64,000 nt of DNA from assembly GCF_020819555.1 (NCBI RefSeq), contig NZ_JAJHJB010000002.1, forward strand, positions 124,001 through 188,000, written 5' to 3'. Source of the DNA: Pelosinus baikalensis (GTDB lineage: Bacteria; Bacillota; Negativicutes; DSM-13327). The stretch's first letter is position 1. The number at the start of each line of letters is the position of its first letter. Shown here one piece after another: positions 15,029-24,333 of the stretch. A program made the translations under genes and the position numbers. The notes below the pieces were generated by a model, which did no database searches, was not told the origin of the DNA, and saw only the letters and a program-made list of their open reading frames with translations.

Positions 15029-16261
15029 TTACTTAGAGACTTCTTGAACGTGCAGTTCAATCTTTAAAGGGCCAGCTGTGTATATATCATTTTTGGCTGT
15101 TGCCGTAATCATTACTTTACCGCTATACCGTTTTACTTTATTGACAGCATCATAAAAATCTGCACCATTGATAGCGCCTACTGTCCCCTGAATGGGATCT
15201 GGCAATATCCCTTTTTCTACTGCTGAGGCATTCACTTTCTGTAAAAAAGTCATTACACTTTGCTCTGGATGCGCCGCTTTAGAACCGCCTTCGATAATGG
15301 ACATGTAAATGGTCTCCTCCCGGGCATAAATCAGTCGATTTGGGAAAATCCCAATTTGACCAACAACAGGCTCACCATATACTGTGTTGCCCCCTGCCGA
15401 GATACGGACAATCACATCCTCTGGATGGTTCACTAACGTCGTAACAATTTTATCAAAATCTTCCTGGGCAATCCACAAGACTCCCAGGTTTTTATTTTCA
15501 ATCCCCAATTTCTCAATAATACCTTGGTTCGTTGTATAAATGGCTTCCTTTAACGCTAGTTCTGTATCCGCTTTACTTTTACCACCGGGAAGGGTAAACG
15601 TAGATAGAATTTCACCTGCACGATAGATAATAGAACCTTCCCGAACAACCTGGATGCCTTCTCCTAGCTTGGTTGTTAATTGATTTAAGCGATCCACGTC
15701 TTTTTCTAAGGTAACCTTAGATTGATTCAGTAATTGGACACGCAGATCCAACTGATTTTTGGTCTCCTGCAATGTCGTTAAGGCTTGCTTAGAAGTTTCT
15801 AAATCTCCTTTTGCTTGCTCTAATTCTAAAGCAGTGCGGTCACGCTGGGCAATTACCGCTGTTAGTTCACTGCTAATGGCCCGCAAACGCTCTGCCGTAT
15901 CTTTTACTTTCAGAGTCAGGGCGGCGTATTCGGCATTCTTAGATTCAAGGGCAACACGACTGGTATCCAATTCAACATTTTTACTGGCTACTTCCTGGGA
16001 TAAAGTAGACAGCTTTTGTGCTAAGGCTTCCATACCAAAAAGAGCGGTACGCACATCCTTAGATACTAATGATAATACACCAATGGTAGACCCAGTAATC
16101 AGAATGCCGGTAATAATTGTAACGATAATAGAGGTATGCTTGGGGCGCAGACCAAAAATACTCAATTTCTTCTTGCCAACTTTTGTACCCAATTTATCAC
16201 CAATATAGGCAATCGCTCCGCCTGTTATGGCTAAAACGGCAATGAGTGTAAAACCATACAT
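15029..16261 (-). CDS. DUF3084 domain-containing membrane protein
   Basis: 410 aa. Two N-terminal membrane segments (~3-22 and ~45-66) flank a cytosolic loop LGTKVGKKKLSIFGLRPKHT, then a long coiled coil (~75-205), then the conserved C-terminal domain with VREGSIIYRAGEIL, ISAGGNTVYGEPVVGQIG and ADFYDAVNKVKRYSG. This is the DUF3084 family, found in cyanobacteria and Negativicutes; its function is unknown. ATG at 16261 follows a perfect AAAGGAGGT. It follows the Lpt permease gene, so a link to LPS export or envelope organisation is reasonable but unproven. Confidence 0.85.
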   Translation of the reverse strand: MYGFTLIAVLAITGGAIAYIGDKLGTKVGKKKLSIFGLRPKHTSIIVTIITGILITGSTIGVLSLVSKDVRTALFGMEALAQKLSTLSQEVASKNVELDTSRVALESKNAEYAALTLKVKDTAERLRAISSELTAVIAQRDRTALELEQAKGDLETSKQALTTLQETKNQLDLRVQLLNQSKVTLEKDVDRLNQLTTKLGEGIQVVREGSIIYRAGEILSTFTLPGGKSKADTELALKEAIYTTNQGIIEKLGIENKNLGVLWIAQEDFDKIVTTLVNHPEDVIVRISAGGNTVYGEPVVGQIGIFPNRLIYAREETIYMSIIEGGSKAAHPEQSVMTFLQKVNASAVEKGILPDPIQGTVGAINGADFYDAVNKVKRYSGKVMITATAKNDIYTAGPLKIELHVQEVSK

Positions 16262-16310
16262 GATGTGTGTACCTCCTTTCTATTCTATAAAGAAAACATA
16301 GAGCAACTTA

Positions 16311-16341
16311 TTGAACCACAAAGACACAAAGGACACTATGG
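16311..16341 (+). repeat. GAACCACAAAG repeat, left end only, diverged
   Basis: TTGAACCACAAAGACACAAA followed by GGACACTATGGA. The CACTATGG variant is shared with the inverted copy at 29766. Confidence 0.65.
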
Positions 16342-16364
16342 AACTTAAATCACAAAGACAGGTC

Positions 16365-17456
16365 TTACCGTGAGGCTTTGCGTACTAGGAGGGCACCTGC
16401 GATGATGCCGATGATATTGGGTATCCAGGCAGCGAGAACCACAGGGAGGGCACCGCCTTGTCCCAATGCTGTGAAAACTGTCATAATCGCATAATATACA
16501 AAGATGATAATAATACTAATTCCAAGACCTATGGAGGAACTTGAGCGGTTAGGCTGCAATCCCAATGGTGTGCCAATTAATGCAAAAACAAAACTGGCTA
16601 CGGGAATCGCTAATCGCTGCTGCAATTCCATCTCATATTTTTTGGCGTTGACATACTCTCTTTCTAATATTTTAATATGCTGCTTTAATTCTTTAATTGT
16701 CATTTCTTCTGGCTTTTTCTGTTCCCGAGAAATGGCACTTGGCGCTTTTGCCATTGGCATAATCTGCTGTTCAAAGTGCATGGTGCGCTCAAGGTTTCCC
16801 TCATTTGTCAAATCATGAATGACCCCATTCATCATGGTCCAATGATTATCCTGCCACACGGCTTTTTCTGCATTTTCTACCCGTACTAAGGTACCATTAT
16901 CAAATTCCTGCATGACCACCGCATACATGGTATTCGTTTCTTCTTCAAATTTACGGGCATAAATTAGCCTTTCTAGCATATTATCTTTGACTTCCTTACT
17001 GACAACATGTTCCTGAGACTTAAACGGCGTCGTACTTTTTTGAATTTCATAGCGCACTATATAATTATAAGCTGAATTGGATTGAGGAACTACCATTTCA
17101 GAGAAAAAGACAGCAAAAATACTGACGAAAAAAGCAATAACAAACACAGGAGCGGATAAACGATAAAAGCTTATACCCCCGGAACGCATCGCGGTGATTT
17201 CACTAGAACCGGATAGTCGGCCAAATGCTAGCAATGCTGCCAGCAGCATCGACATGGGGAAAGTTAAAACGACAATTGGCGGCAGGCTATAAATGAATAA
17301 TTTGGCTACGGAATTCAAGGATGCTCCGTATTGAGTTACATACTGGGCAATTCTCATCAGCGTGCTTGTGCCAATAAAAACACTGGAAAAGGAAGCAATT
17401 CCAAATATAAAAGGACCTAGTAGTTCTTTGACTATATATTTATCAAGTATACGCAT
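16365..17456 (-). CDS. lptF: LptF/LptG-family permease
   Basis: 363 aa, YjgP/YjgQ family, the usual length. The N-terminal ILDKYIVKELLGPFIFGI is typical, with three membrane helices (~10-125), a periplasmic beta-jellyroll (~140-265) and three C-terminal helices (~275-360) including a GTPLGLQPNRSSSS loop. Together with LptB it extracts LPS from the inner membrane. Only one such gene is in the window; proteobacteria use an LptF-LptG heterodimer, so a homodimer or a second gene elsewhere is implied. F and G cannot be distinguished. ATG at 17456 follows AGGGAGA, 13 bases after lptB. Confidence 0.88.
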   Translation of the reverse strand: MRILDKYIVKELLGPFIFGIASFSSVFIGTSTLMRIAQYVTQYGASLNSVAKLFIYSLPPIVVLTFPMSMLLAALLAFGRLSGSSEITAMRSGGISFYRLSAPVFVIAFFVSIFAVFFSEMVVPQSNSAYNYIVRYEIQKSTTPFKSQEHVVSKEVKDNMLERLIYARKFEEETNTMYAVVMQEFDNGTLVRVENAEKAVWQDNHWTMMNGVIHDLTNEGNLERTMHFEQQIMPMAKAPSAISREQKKPEEMTIKELKQHIKILEREYVNAKKYEMELQQRLAIPVASFVFALIGTPLGLQPNRSSSSIGLGISIIIIFVYYAIMTVFTALGQGGALPVVLAAWIPNIIGIIAGALLVRKASR

Positions 17457-17469
17457 ACAATTCTCCCTA

Positions 17470-18192
17470 CTATTTTAAGCTGAAATTCTCCCCAAGGTAG
17501 AATTTCCTAGCAATTTCACTGTTTGCAATGGTTATGGCATCACCGTGAATCAAAATCTGTCCCTCGTTTAAAATATATGCACGATCGACAATGCTTAATG
17601 TTTCCCGCACATTGTGATCCGTAATAAGCACACCAATTCCTCGTTGTTTTAAATATCCGATAATCTGCTGGATATCGGCTACAGCGATGGGGTCAACCCC
17701 AGCAAAAGGTTCATCTAGTAAGATGAAGGCTGGATCCGTAGTCAAGCAGCGAGCGATCTCCACACGGCGACGCTCCCCTCCAGATAACTGGGAGCCCTTT
17801 CGTTTTGCAACATGATTGATATTAAATTCATCTAGCAAACTTTCTGCCTTTTCCTTGCGCTCAGAAGCAGTAAGTTTAGTCGTTTCTAGTATTGCCATAA
17901 TATTATCTTCTACTGTAAGTTTTCGAAATACAGATGCTTCTTGAGGGAGATATCCTACACCAAAGTTCGAACGACGGTACATGGGCATATCAGTTACATC
18001 TTGATCATTAATGACAATCATACCATCATTGGGGCGTTCTAGACCAACAATCATATAAAATGTAGTGGTTTTACCAGCACCATTTGGCCCTAATAAACCA
18101 ACAACCTCGCCCTGATTGACTCTAAGACTGACACCATCTACCACATTACGATCTTTATAGGTTTTTACTAAGTTAAATGTTTCAATATACAT
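17470..18192 (-). CDS. lptB: LPS export ABC transporter ATP-binding protein
   Basis: 240 aa from the ATG at 18190-18192 (MYIETFNLVKTYK), which has AAGGAG seven bases upstream. A longer start at 18276 would translate the neighbouring repeat (SFASLWF) and is rejected. Walker A GPNGAGKTT, the Q-loop in GYLPQEASVFRKLTVEDNIM, signature LSGGERRRVEIAR, Walker B FILLDEPFAGVDP and the H-loop ITDHNVRE are all present and match LptB closely. It powers LPS extraction with the permease at 16365 and lies between lptA and lptF/G. Confidence 0.95.
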   Translation of the reverse strand: MYIETFNLVKTYKDRNVVDGVSLRVNQGEVVGLLGPNGAGKTTTFYMIVGLERPNDGMIVINDQDVTDMPMYRRSNFGVGYLPQEASVFRKLTVEDNIMAILETTKLTASERKEKAESLLDEFNINHVAKRKGSQLSGGERRRVEIARCLTTDPAFILLDEPFAGVDPIAVADIQQIIGYLKQRGIGVLITDHNVRETLSIVDRAYILNEGQILIHGDAITIANSEIARKFYLGENFSLK

Positions 18193-18250
18193 ATGAAAAC
18201 TCCTTGCTACAAAGCTGAGATACAAATTTAAGAGAAATGAATTCCGTTTT

Positions 18251-18354
18251 TTGAACCACAAAGACGCAAAGGACACAAAGGGATTTTACTTATAAATTAT
18301 TATTTGGTCTCTCCATAGTGTGCCGCATCAGCGGCATTGTGCCTTTGTGGTTCA
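18251..18354 (+). repeat. GAACCACAAAG repeat, complete copy
   Basis: Left end TTGAACCACAAAGACGCAAA; right end TGTGCCGCATCAGCGGCATT and GTGCCTTTGTGGTTCA, containing the small hairpin GCCGC-ATCA-GCGGC. It lies between lptA and lptB. Confidence 0.9.
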
Positions 18355-18392
18355 TAATTTCTAGTAGCAAAACGGAGACTCCCCGTAGTGCT

Positions 18393-19106
18393 TTACTGAG
18401 GAGTTATAACTAACTTGCTGCGGCCTTGGACATCTACGACTTTATTGTCCATGTATAGGGTTAAAGTGTTTCCGGTTAGTACATTCCCCTCTTGTACTGC
18501 TCTGGCATTACCTGTTAAGACGGTTTTTCCCTGCTGATCTTTACTGCCATAATATACGGCATGATCTGCTACGGCATCTAGCTTACGTGCATCACTAACA
18601 ATGTGCACATCTCCCTGAGCCACGGCACGATCTTCACTAAAGAAGGATTCGATTTGGTTAGCTGTCAGGGTGCTGTCTTCTGTTTCTAAGCGTGCCCAGC
18701 CGTTAACGACAGCATACTGTTTATCTGAGTAATAATCAATCTTAGGACCGTCCAATCGACTGCTCCCTTTGGTTAATATCGGGTTACCGATGGCAACGAT
18801 GTGATTATTATCATAGGAATTCACTTCTTCAGCTAACAATGTGGCATCTTCTTGTACAACCTGGACACCACCATATATATGAGCTTCTTTTGTTTTGCTG
18901 TTATATTCTGCATTAGTGCCCGTCATGACAGCATTCTCCTGCACGATGCGGACATTGCCCTGGGCTGTCATAATACCTTTTACTGAATCATATTCAATGG
19001 TATCAGCTGCCAGTTCTACCGGTTTATTAGAAGCCGCATAACTATAGGAAATTACGCTAAGGGAGAGTACTAACCCAAGAGTTATATTCACTATTTTAGA
19101 CTTCAT
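18393..19106 (-). CDS. lptA: LPS transport periplasmic protein LptA (OstA family)
   Basis: 237 aa with a signal peptide (~1-25, ending SYSYAA). Repeated beta segments of the OstA fold follow: VELAADTIEYDSVKGIMTAQ, GNVRIVQENAVMTGTNAEYN, and later LTGNARAVQEGNVLTGN. It forms part of the periplasmic bridge carrying LPS from LptC to LptD. Its start overlaps the lptC stop (ATGA), so the two are translationally coupled. It is longer than E. coli LptA (185 aa), with about one to two extra OstA units. Confidence 0.9.
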   Translation of the reverse strand: MKSKIVNITLGLVLSLSVISYSYAASNKPVELAADTIEYDSVKGIMTAQGNVRIVQENAVMTGTNAEYNSKTKEAHIYGGVQVVQEDATLLAEEVNSYDNNHIVAIGNPILTKGSSRLDGPKIDYYSDKQYAVVNGWARLETEDSTLTANQIESFFSEDRAVAQGDVHIVSDARKLDAVADHAVYYGSKDQQGKTVLTGNARAVQEGNVLTGNTLTLYMDNKVVDVQGRSKLVITPQ

Positions 19107-19657
19107 TTGGACACTCCTCCTTTTACGACCTTAGCATTGCCAAATACTTTTATTTTCTCCATATTGGAATCACTCTCTATTTTATCCCCTGTAAGCACAG
19201 TATCATCTTTAGTAAGAATGACATTGCCAGAACCATATACTTTTTGGTCCGTACTCGACCAACGAGCCTCATTGGCTGTAAAAGTTGTGCCGTCACTTGC
19301 TGTCGCCTGCACTTTTACAGACATGGTAATGTCTTTTGTTTTGCTGTCCACAAATGCCTCTGGGGCTGTGATTTCAATTTTACCACCTTTTTCCTGATAA
19401 AAGGTTCCTACCAGATTTTTTAGTTGTACATTCTTTGTATCCACATCAATTTCAATGAACTCAGCCTTTAATTCCCACAGGGGTTTTCCATCCTTTTGCT
19501 CCACAATCGAATTTCCCACATAAGCGAGTTTTGAGGTTTGTTGATCCTTTGGCTCTTCCGGAGGAGCTTGGGCAAGGGGTTCATCTTTTAAAAAGTAATA
19601 CAAACCACTTACTAGTATTATAATACAGGCAAGAATCATTCCTGCTTTCTTTTTCAT
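19103..19657 (-). CDS. lptC: LPS export system protein LptC
   Basis: 184 aa. One N-terminal membrane anchor (~5-25) is followed by a periplasmic beta domain with KPLWELKAEFIEIDVDTKNV, the LptC motif W-x-L-x-A, and ANEARWSSTDQKVYGSGNVI. It accepts LPS from the permease complex and hands it to LptA. It overlaps lptA downstream and the acyltransferase gene upstream by ATGA, forming a tight lpxL-lptC-lptA string. Confidence 0.9.
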   Translation of the reverse strand: MKKKAGMILACIIILVSGLYYFLKDEPLAQAPPEEPKDQQTSKLAYVGNSIVEQKDGKPLWELKAEFIEIDVDTKNVQLKNLVGTFYQEKGGKIEITAPEAFVDSKTKDITMSVKVQATASDGTTFTANEARWSSTDQKVYGSGNVILTKDDTVLTGDKIESDSNMEKIKVFGNAKVVKGGVSK

Positions 19658-20586
19658 GCCTGTTTACCTATCCTTTCCGGGGATATACTTTGCTCATACT
19701 TCACATCAGTCTCAGAATAAGCTGTATTCCAGCGTTTTTGAAACCATAGCCATTCATCGGGATATTCTCGAATGGTGTTTTCAATAATATTCGTCATTTT
19801 GACTGTAATTTTATAGTTATCTTCTACTTCATTACCTGTATCTTCATAATAAAAAGGTTCATGAATGATAATTCGATGCCCGCCTTCGGGTTTACGAACC
19901 ATAAAAACCGGTACAACAGGAGCCTTAAATTTTTTGGCAAACACTGTCGGTCCGGTTGGAGTAGAAGACATTTTACCTAGAAATTCAATGAATAAGCCCG
20001 TCGTGCCTGCATCCTGATCCGCTAAAAATCCAAGAATCTTACCTTTCTTCAGGGCCCTTGCCGCACTGACTAATTCGGTGGTGCCACGGGCAAAAATTTC
20101 CATGCCCACCATTTCACGGTATTCATTTAGGATTCTAGTATGCTGATCATTGGGCTGGCGCTTAATCACAGCAGCCACCGGGAAACCATCCATTGCTAAA
20201 GAAGCTCCCAACCATTCCCAATTGCCCACATGAGCCGTAAGCAGAACCACACCTCGTCCTTGCTCTACTGCTTCAGCAAGAAAATGACGATTTTCTATCG
20301 TAATATATTGATGCAAATTCTCTAACGTGAGAGCAGGCATATACAGCATCTCTACAAACGTTTGCCCCAATTTAATAAACAAACTGTCAATATGCTTTTG
20401 GGCAGCTTCTAACGAAATTCCCAGCGACTCTTGTATCTGCAGTAAAGCTCGCCGCCTCTGCCGTGCAGCAATACGATAATATAGTTTTCCCAGAATCTTC
20501 CCTAACAATAAAACACCTTTATACGGTAATAAACAGATTAAAAAACTCAACATTTTTAGTAAATAGTACTGCCAAGCATTAGACAT
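19654..20586 (-). CDS. lpxL: Lipid A biosynthesis acyltransferase (LpxL/HtrB family), first copy
   Basis: 310 aa from the ATG at 20586, which follows a near-perfect AAAGGAGGTC. A longer start at 20619 lies in a repeat and is rejected. The family motif is LLTAHVGNWEWLGASLAM (catalytic H...E), with IKRQPNDQHT and FLADQDAG downstream, and a hydrophobic N-terminal segment (~10-28). It adds a secondary acyl chain to Kdo2-lipid IVA at the inner membrane. A second family member is at 36658. Which is LpxL-like and which LpxM-like cannot be told from sequence. Confidence 0.9.
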   Translation of the reverse strand: MSNAWQYYLLKMLSFLICLLPYKGVLLLGKILGKLYYRIAARQRRRALLQIQESLGISLEAAQKHIDSLFIKLGQTFVEMLYMPALTLENLHQYITIENRHFLAEAVEQGRGVVLLTAHVGNWEWLGASLAMDGFPVAAVIKRQPNDQHTRILNEYREMVGMEIFARGTTELVSAARALKKGKILGFLADQDAGTTGLFIEFLGKMSSTPTGPTVFAKKFKAPVVPVFMVRKPEGGHRIIIHEPFYYEDTGNEVEDNYKITVKMTNIIENTIREYPDEWLWFQKRWNTAYSETDVKYEQSISPERIGKQA

Positions 20587-20611
20587 TGGCGACCTCCTTT
20601 CTGTAGGGGAT

Positions 20612-20657
20612 GAACACACCCCGCCCTACGGGCACCCCTCTCATAAAGAGGAGAATT
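20612..20657 (+). repeat. Second dispersed repeat family, variant
   Basis: GAACACACCCCGCCCTACGG followed by GCACCCCTCTCATAAAGAGG. It keeps the outer blocks but the palindrome loop is changed. It lies just upstream of the lpxL ribosome-binding site. Confidence 0.75.
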
Positions 20658-20721
20658 TATAATAAAATACGTTGTAGTCTCTGATACCAAAATGCTAATC
20701 AGAGAAAACATCTAAAACGAA

Positions 20722-20819
20722 TCAACCACAAAGACGCAAAGGACACAAAGGGTTTTACTTATATTTTTTTTGTGCAATCCTTTGTGTGTGCGTTAGCGGC
20801 ATTGTGCCTTTGCGGTTCA
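20722..20819 (+). repeat. GAACCACAAAG repeat, complete copy
   Basis: Left end CAACCACAAAGACGCAAAGG; right end GTGCGTTAGCGGCATTGTGC and CTTTGCGGTTCA. It lies between lpxL and kdsC. Confidence 0.88.
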
Positions 20820-20824
20820 TATTG

Positions 20825-21370
20825 TTACTGTCTGCTTTCGACTTTGCCGCCTTGAAGGTAGGAATTGATGATGTCGTCCCATTTTCCTTGGGTTTTTAGA
20901 ATGAATTCCACCACTTCTCTCACGGCTCCTTGGCCGCCTTGTTTGGTGGTTATGAAGTGAGCATGTTGTTTGACTTCCGGTACAGCATTGGCTACCGCGC
21001 AGGCTAAGCCAACTTGTCTCATGATGGACAGATCCAGCAAATCATCTCCTACATAGGCTACTTCTTCCGAGCGCAAGCTGTATTTAGTTAACAAAACAGA
21101 AAGCGCTTCTACCTTATCCTTAGCTCCCTGGTGTACATCCATAATTTTTAGTTCAATACTGCGCAAATGAACGATTTGACTTTCGCGTCCCGTGATGATA
21201 GCCGTTTTTATACCTGCTTGATGTGCAAGTGCAATGCCTAATCCATCATGAGAATGAAAATTCTTCATCAATTCGCCATCCCTGCCAAAGATAATATGTC
21301 CATCTGTCAGTACACCATCTACGTCTAGCACCAGAAGCTTAGTATTTTTAGCACAGGCTTCTATACCCAT
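20825..21370 (-). CDS. kdsC: 3-deoxy-D-manno-octulosonate 8-phosphate phosphatase
   Basis: 181 aa HAD-family phosphatase of usual KdsC length. The nucleophile motif is LLVLDVDGVLTDGHIIFG (D-x-D), with KNFHSHDGLGIALA, ITGRES and the C-terminal AYVGDDLLDLSIMRQVGLAC motif, all typical of the capless KdsC group. It releases phosphate from Kdo-8-P to give Kdo. It shares one base with the upstream kdsD stop. Confidence 0.95.
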   Translation of the reverse strand: MGIEACAKNTKLLVLDVDGVLTDGHIIFGRDGELMKNFHSHDGLGIALAHQAGIKTAIITGRESQIVHLRSIELKIMDVHQGAKDKVEALSVLLTKYSLRSEEVAYVGDDLLDLSIMRQVGLACAVANAVPEVKQHAHFITTKQGGQGAVREVVEFILKTQGKWDDIINSYLQGGKVESRQ

Positions 21371-22338
21371 TATACCACTCCTTGACGTAATAAGTCAGTA
21401 AGGTGAATAATACCAATCGTTTTATTATTTTCATCCACGACTGGCAGCACTGTAATGGGGCGAGGATGATTTTTTTCCATAACAGAAAGAGCTTGAGCCG
21501 CTAATTTATTAGCTGTAATGGTACGAGGATTTTTAGTCATGATACTATCTACCTTTTTATCTAAGAATTCGTGACCATGTTCCAAGCCTCTGCGAATATC
21601 GCCATCGGTAATAATCCCCACTAAATGACCTTGCTGATCTACAACATTTGTCGCACCAAGCCCCTTGCCGGTAATAACAAACAAGGCTTCCTTCACTGTT
21701 TTATCCAGCGTAACGACAGGATTGTCTTCTCCTGCATGCATTACATTTTCAACTGTTAAGAGTAATTTACGACCTAATGATCCTCCTGGATGAAAGACCG
21801 CAAAGTCTTCTGGAGTAAATTTACGTTCCGATAGTAAAGCGATAGCCAAAGCATCCCCCATAGCCAATGTTGCAATGGCACTGGCCGTTGGCGCTAGCCC
21901 TAATGGACACGCTTCTCTTTCCACAGCTGTATCTAAGAATATATCCGCATTTTTGCCCATTGTAGAATCTTCGCAGCCACACATGACAATAATACTGGCA
22001 CCGATTCGCTTAATGGCAGGAAAGATGCTGACTACTTCCGAAGTTTCACCACTATTTGATAAAGCCAGTACAATATCATTCGGTGTGACCATCCCCAAAT
22101 CTCCATGAATTCCTTCAGCAGGATGAAGAAAATAAGCAGGGGTTCCAGTACTGGCAAAGGTTGCAGCAATCTTTCTGCCAATATGACCGGATTTTCCCAT
22201 ACCCGTAACAATCACTCTTCCCGAACATTCTAAAATCATTGTCACCGCTGCTGTAAATTGACCATTGATTCGAGGAATCAGACTCTCAATAGCTGCAGCC
22301 TCAATTGCCAATACTTCTTTTGCTTGTTCAATAATCAT
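21370..22338 (-). CDS. kdsD: D-arabinose 5-phosphate isomerase
   Basis: 322 aa. An SIS domain (~1-180) carries VTGMGKSGHIGRKIAATFAS and LALSNSGETSEVV, followed by two CBS domains (~205-320). This is the full KdsD layout. It interconverts ribulose-5-P and arabinose-5-P, the first step of Kdo synthesis. ATG at 22338 follows GGGGAGG. It forms a pair with kdsC. Confidence 0.94.
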   Translation of the reverse strand: MIIEQAKEVLAIEAAAIESLIPRINGQFTAAVTMILECSGRVIVTGMGKSGHIGRKIAATFASTGTPAYFLHPAEGIHGDLGMVTPNDIVLALSNSGETSEVVSIFPAIKRIGASIIVMCGCEDSTMGKNADIFLDTAVEREACPLGLAPTASAIATLAMGDALAIALLSERKFTPEDFAVFHPGGSLGRKLLLTVENVMHAGEDNPVVTLDKTVKEALFVITGKGLGATNVVDQQGHLVGIITDGDIRRGLEHGHEFLDKKVDSIMTKNPRTITANKLAAQALSVMEKNHPRPITVLPVVDENNKTIGIIHLTDLLRQGVV

Positions 22339-22363
22339 AGTATTACCTCCCCAATAAAATTAT

Positions 22364-22443
22364 TAAACCACAAAGGCACAAAGGACACTAAGAGTTATTC
22401 CCCTTTGTGTGCTGCGATAGCGGCATTGCGTCTTTGTGGTTCA
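22364..22443 (+). repeat. GAACCACAAAG repeat, complete 80-bp copy
   Basis: Left end TAAACCACAAAGGCACAAAG; right end GTGTGCTGCGATAGCGGCAT and GCGTCTTTGTGGTTCA. It lies between kdsA and kdsD. Confidence 0.88.
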
Positions 22444-22463
22444 TTTTTTTTTGTGAATCTATA

Positions 22464-23288
22464 TTACTTATGCTTCCTAACTACATGATCAAGAGCTTGT
22501 ACATCTTTTAATAAGTCTTCTAATTGTTCAATATATAGCATGTTAGGTCCATCGGATAACGCTTCGGCGGGATTATCATGAACTTCCATAAATAAAGCAT
22601 CAACACCTACTGCCACAGCTGCCCGAGTCAGATAGGGCACAAACTCCCGCTGTCCGCTTGAGGTCGTTCCTGCTCCCCCCGGTAATTGTACACTATGAGT
22701 CGCATCAAAAACAATCGGATAGCCAAAGGAGCGCATAATGGGCAAGGAGCGCATATCGGCAACTAGATTATTATAACCGAAGCTTGCACCTCGTTCTGTA
22801 AGAAGAATATTCTCATTGCCCGCCTCGCGAATCTTGGCAACTACATTCTTCATATCATTTGGTGCTAAGAATTGCCCTTTTTTCACATTAATGACTTTAC
22901 CTGTCTTTGCTGCATCATTTAGTAAATCCGTCTGACGGCATAAGAAAGCTGGAATTTGTAAGATATCCAATACTTCTGCTGCTGGACTTACTTGATCACT
23001 GGAATGAATATCACTTACAACAGGAACACCCAGCTCTTTTTTGATGTGACTAAGTATTGCTAACCCTTCTGTAAGGCCTGGTCCGCGAAAAGAGGAATAA
23101 GAGGAGCGATTGGCTTTATCAAAGGATGCCTTAAAGATATATGGAATACCCAGTCTATCTGTGATCTCCTTGATCGCTTTACCAATTTTTAGAGTACGTT
23201 CCACTCCCTCAATCACGCAAGGTCCGGCAATCAAAGCAATAGGATTCTTTGCCCCTACTGTAATAGAACCAATATTAACTGTATTCAT
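22464..23288 (-). CDS. kdsA: 3-deoxy-8-phosphooctulonate synthase (Kdo8P synthase)
   Basis: 274 aa, standard KdsA length. N-terminal PIALIAGPCVIEG, then YIFKASFDKANRSSYSSFRG, DIHSSDQ, ERGASFGYNNLVADMRSLPI and FDATHSVQLPGG are all KdsA motifs. It condenses arabinose-5-P with phosphoenolpyruvate. Residue 11 of the mature motif (G-P-C-V) has a Cys, which in this family often goes with metal dependence. Confidence 0.96.
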   Translation of the reverse strand: MNTVNIGSITVGAKNPIALIAGPCVIEGVERTLKIGKAIKEITDRLGIPYIFKASFDKANRSSYSSFRGPGLTEGLAILSHIKKELGVPVVSDIHSSDQVSPAAEVLDILQIPAFLCRQTDLLNDAAKTGKVINVKKGQFLAPNDMKNVVAKIREAGNENILLTERGASFGYNNLVADMRSLPIMRSFGYPIVFDATHSVQLPGGAGTTSSGQREFVPYLTRAAVAVGVDALFMEVHDNPAEALSDGPNMLYIEQLEDLLKDVQALDHVVRKHK

Positions 23289-23332
23289 AGAAAAAACCTC
23301 CTAAATATTTTTAACGAAGAGTGTAGGTTACT

Positions 23333-23398
23333 TTGAACCACAAAGGCGCAAAGGACACAAAGGGTTACGCAAGGTTTTTATAAAATCCTTTGTGGTTA
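23333..23398 (+). repeat. GAACCACAAAG repeat, short copy with both ends
   Basis: Left end TTGAACCACAAAGGCGCAAA; right end reduced to ATCCTTTGTGGTTA. It lies between kdsB and kdsA. Confidence 0.8.
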
Positions 23399-23404
23399 GT
23401 CTCC

Positions 23405-24127
23405 TTAATTTTTCAATAGCAAATTTACTTTTTCCAAATCTTCTATGGTATCTACGCCAATGGATTTGAAATTGGTTTTGATTACTTTTATGCGATAGCC
23501 ATGTTCTAGGGCTCGTAATTGTTCTAATGATTCCGTCTTTTCTAAAGGGGTTGGAGCTAATTTTGCATATTTTAGCAGAAATTCCCGCCGATACGCATAT
23601 ATTCCAATATGCTTAAAGACTGGCAAACCAATCTCAACGCGAGGAAAAGGAATCAGGGAACGAGAGAAATATAAGGCATAACCTTGTAAATCCGTGATTA
23701 CTTTTACGGCACCGGGAACCTGGTACTCACTTGTATCCATTTGGGTCATTAACGTAGCCATATTGAGATCAGGATTGTTATCAAAAGCACCGGCTAATTG
23801 ATCAATCACTTCAGGCTCGATCATAGGCTCGTCCCCTTGGACATTAATAATTAAATCCACATCGGGGCATTGCTCTGCAACTTCGGCCAGCCGATCGGTA
23901 CCCGTAGGGTGATCCGCAGATGTTAATAGTACCTCACCGCCAAATTTTTTAACTGCTTCCAGTACAAACGGATGGTCAGTTGCTACAATCACACGCTGGG
24001 GGCGCTTTGCCAGAGCAGCCCTTTCATATACATGTTGTATCATTGGCTTGCCCGCTATATCCGCTAAAGGCTTACCTGGAAGCCGAGTTGATGAATACCG
24101 TGCTGGAATAACGCATACTATATTCAT
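23405..24127 (-). CDS. kdsB: 3-deoxy-manno-octulosonate cytidylyltransferase
   Basis: 240 aa CMP-Kdo synthetase. N-terminal IPARYSSTRLPGKPLADIAG, nucleotide-binding VATDH, LIINVQGDEPMIEP, and C-terminal YRREFLLKYAKLAPTPLEKT and GVDTIEDLEKV are hallmark segments. It activates Kdo with CTP for WaaA. Confidence 0.96.
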   Translation of the reverse strand: MNIVCVIPARYSSTRLPGKPLADIAGKPMIQHVYERAALAKRPQRVIVATDHPFVLEAVKKFGGEVLLTSADHPTGTDRLAEVAEQCPDVDLIINVQGDEPMIEPEVIDQLAGAFDNNPDLNMATLMTQMDTSEYQVPGAVKVITDLQGYALYFSRSLIPFPRVEIGLPVFKHIGIYAYRREFLLKYAKLAPTPLEKTESLEQLRALEHGYRIKVIKTNFKSIGVDTIEDLEKVNLLLKN

Positions 24128-24197
24128 AGAAAAAACCTCCCCTTATCTAGCAATATCAAGGAAAATTCTTGATTCTTTAAAATATATAAAACAGGAT

Positions 24198-24292
24198 CGA
24201 ACCACAAAGACGCAAAGGACACAAAGGGTTATATATATTTTTTGTGTTCTCCTTTGTATGCTGCATTAGCGGCATTGTGCCTTTGTGGTTCG
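24198..24292 (+). repeat. GAACCACAAAG repeat, complete copy
   Basis: Left end CGAACCACAAAGACGCAAAG; right end GTATGCTGCATTAGCGGCAT and GTGCCTTTGTGGTTCG. It is preceded by AATATATAAAACAGGA, a flank shared with other copies. Confidence 0.9.
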
Positions 24293-24333
24293 TAATTTTT
24301 TACGGTAGAAGACACAGAGAAAAGGCAATTAGA

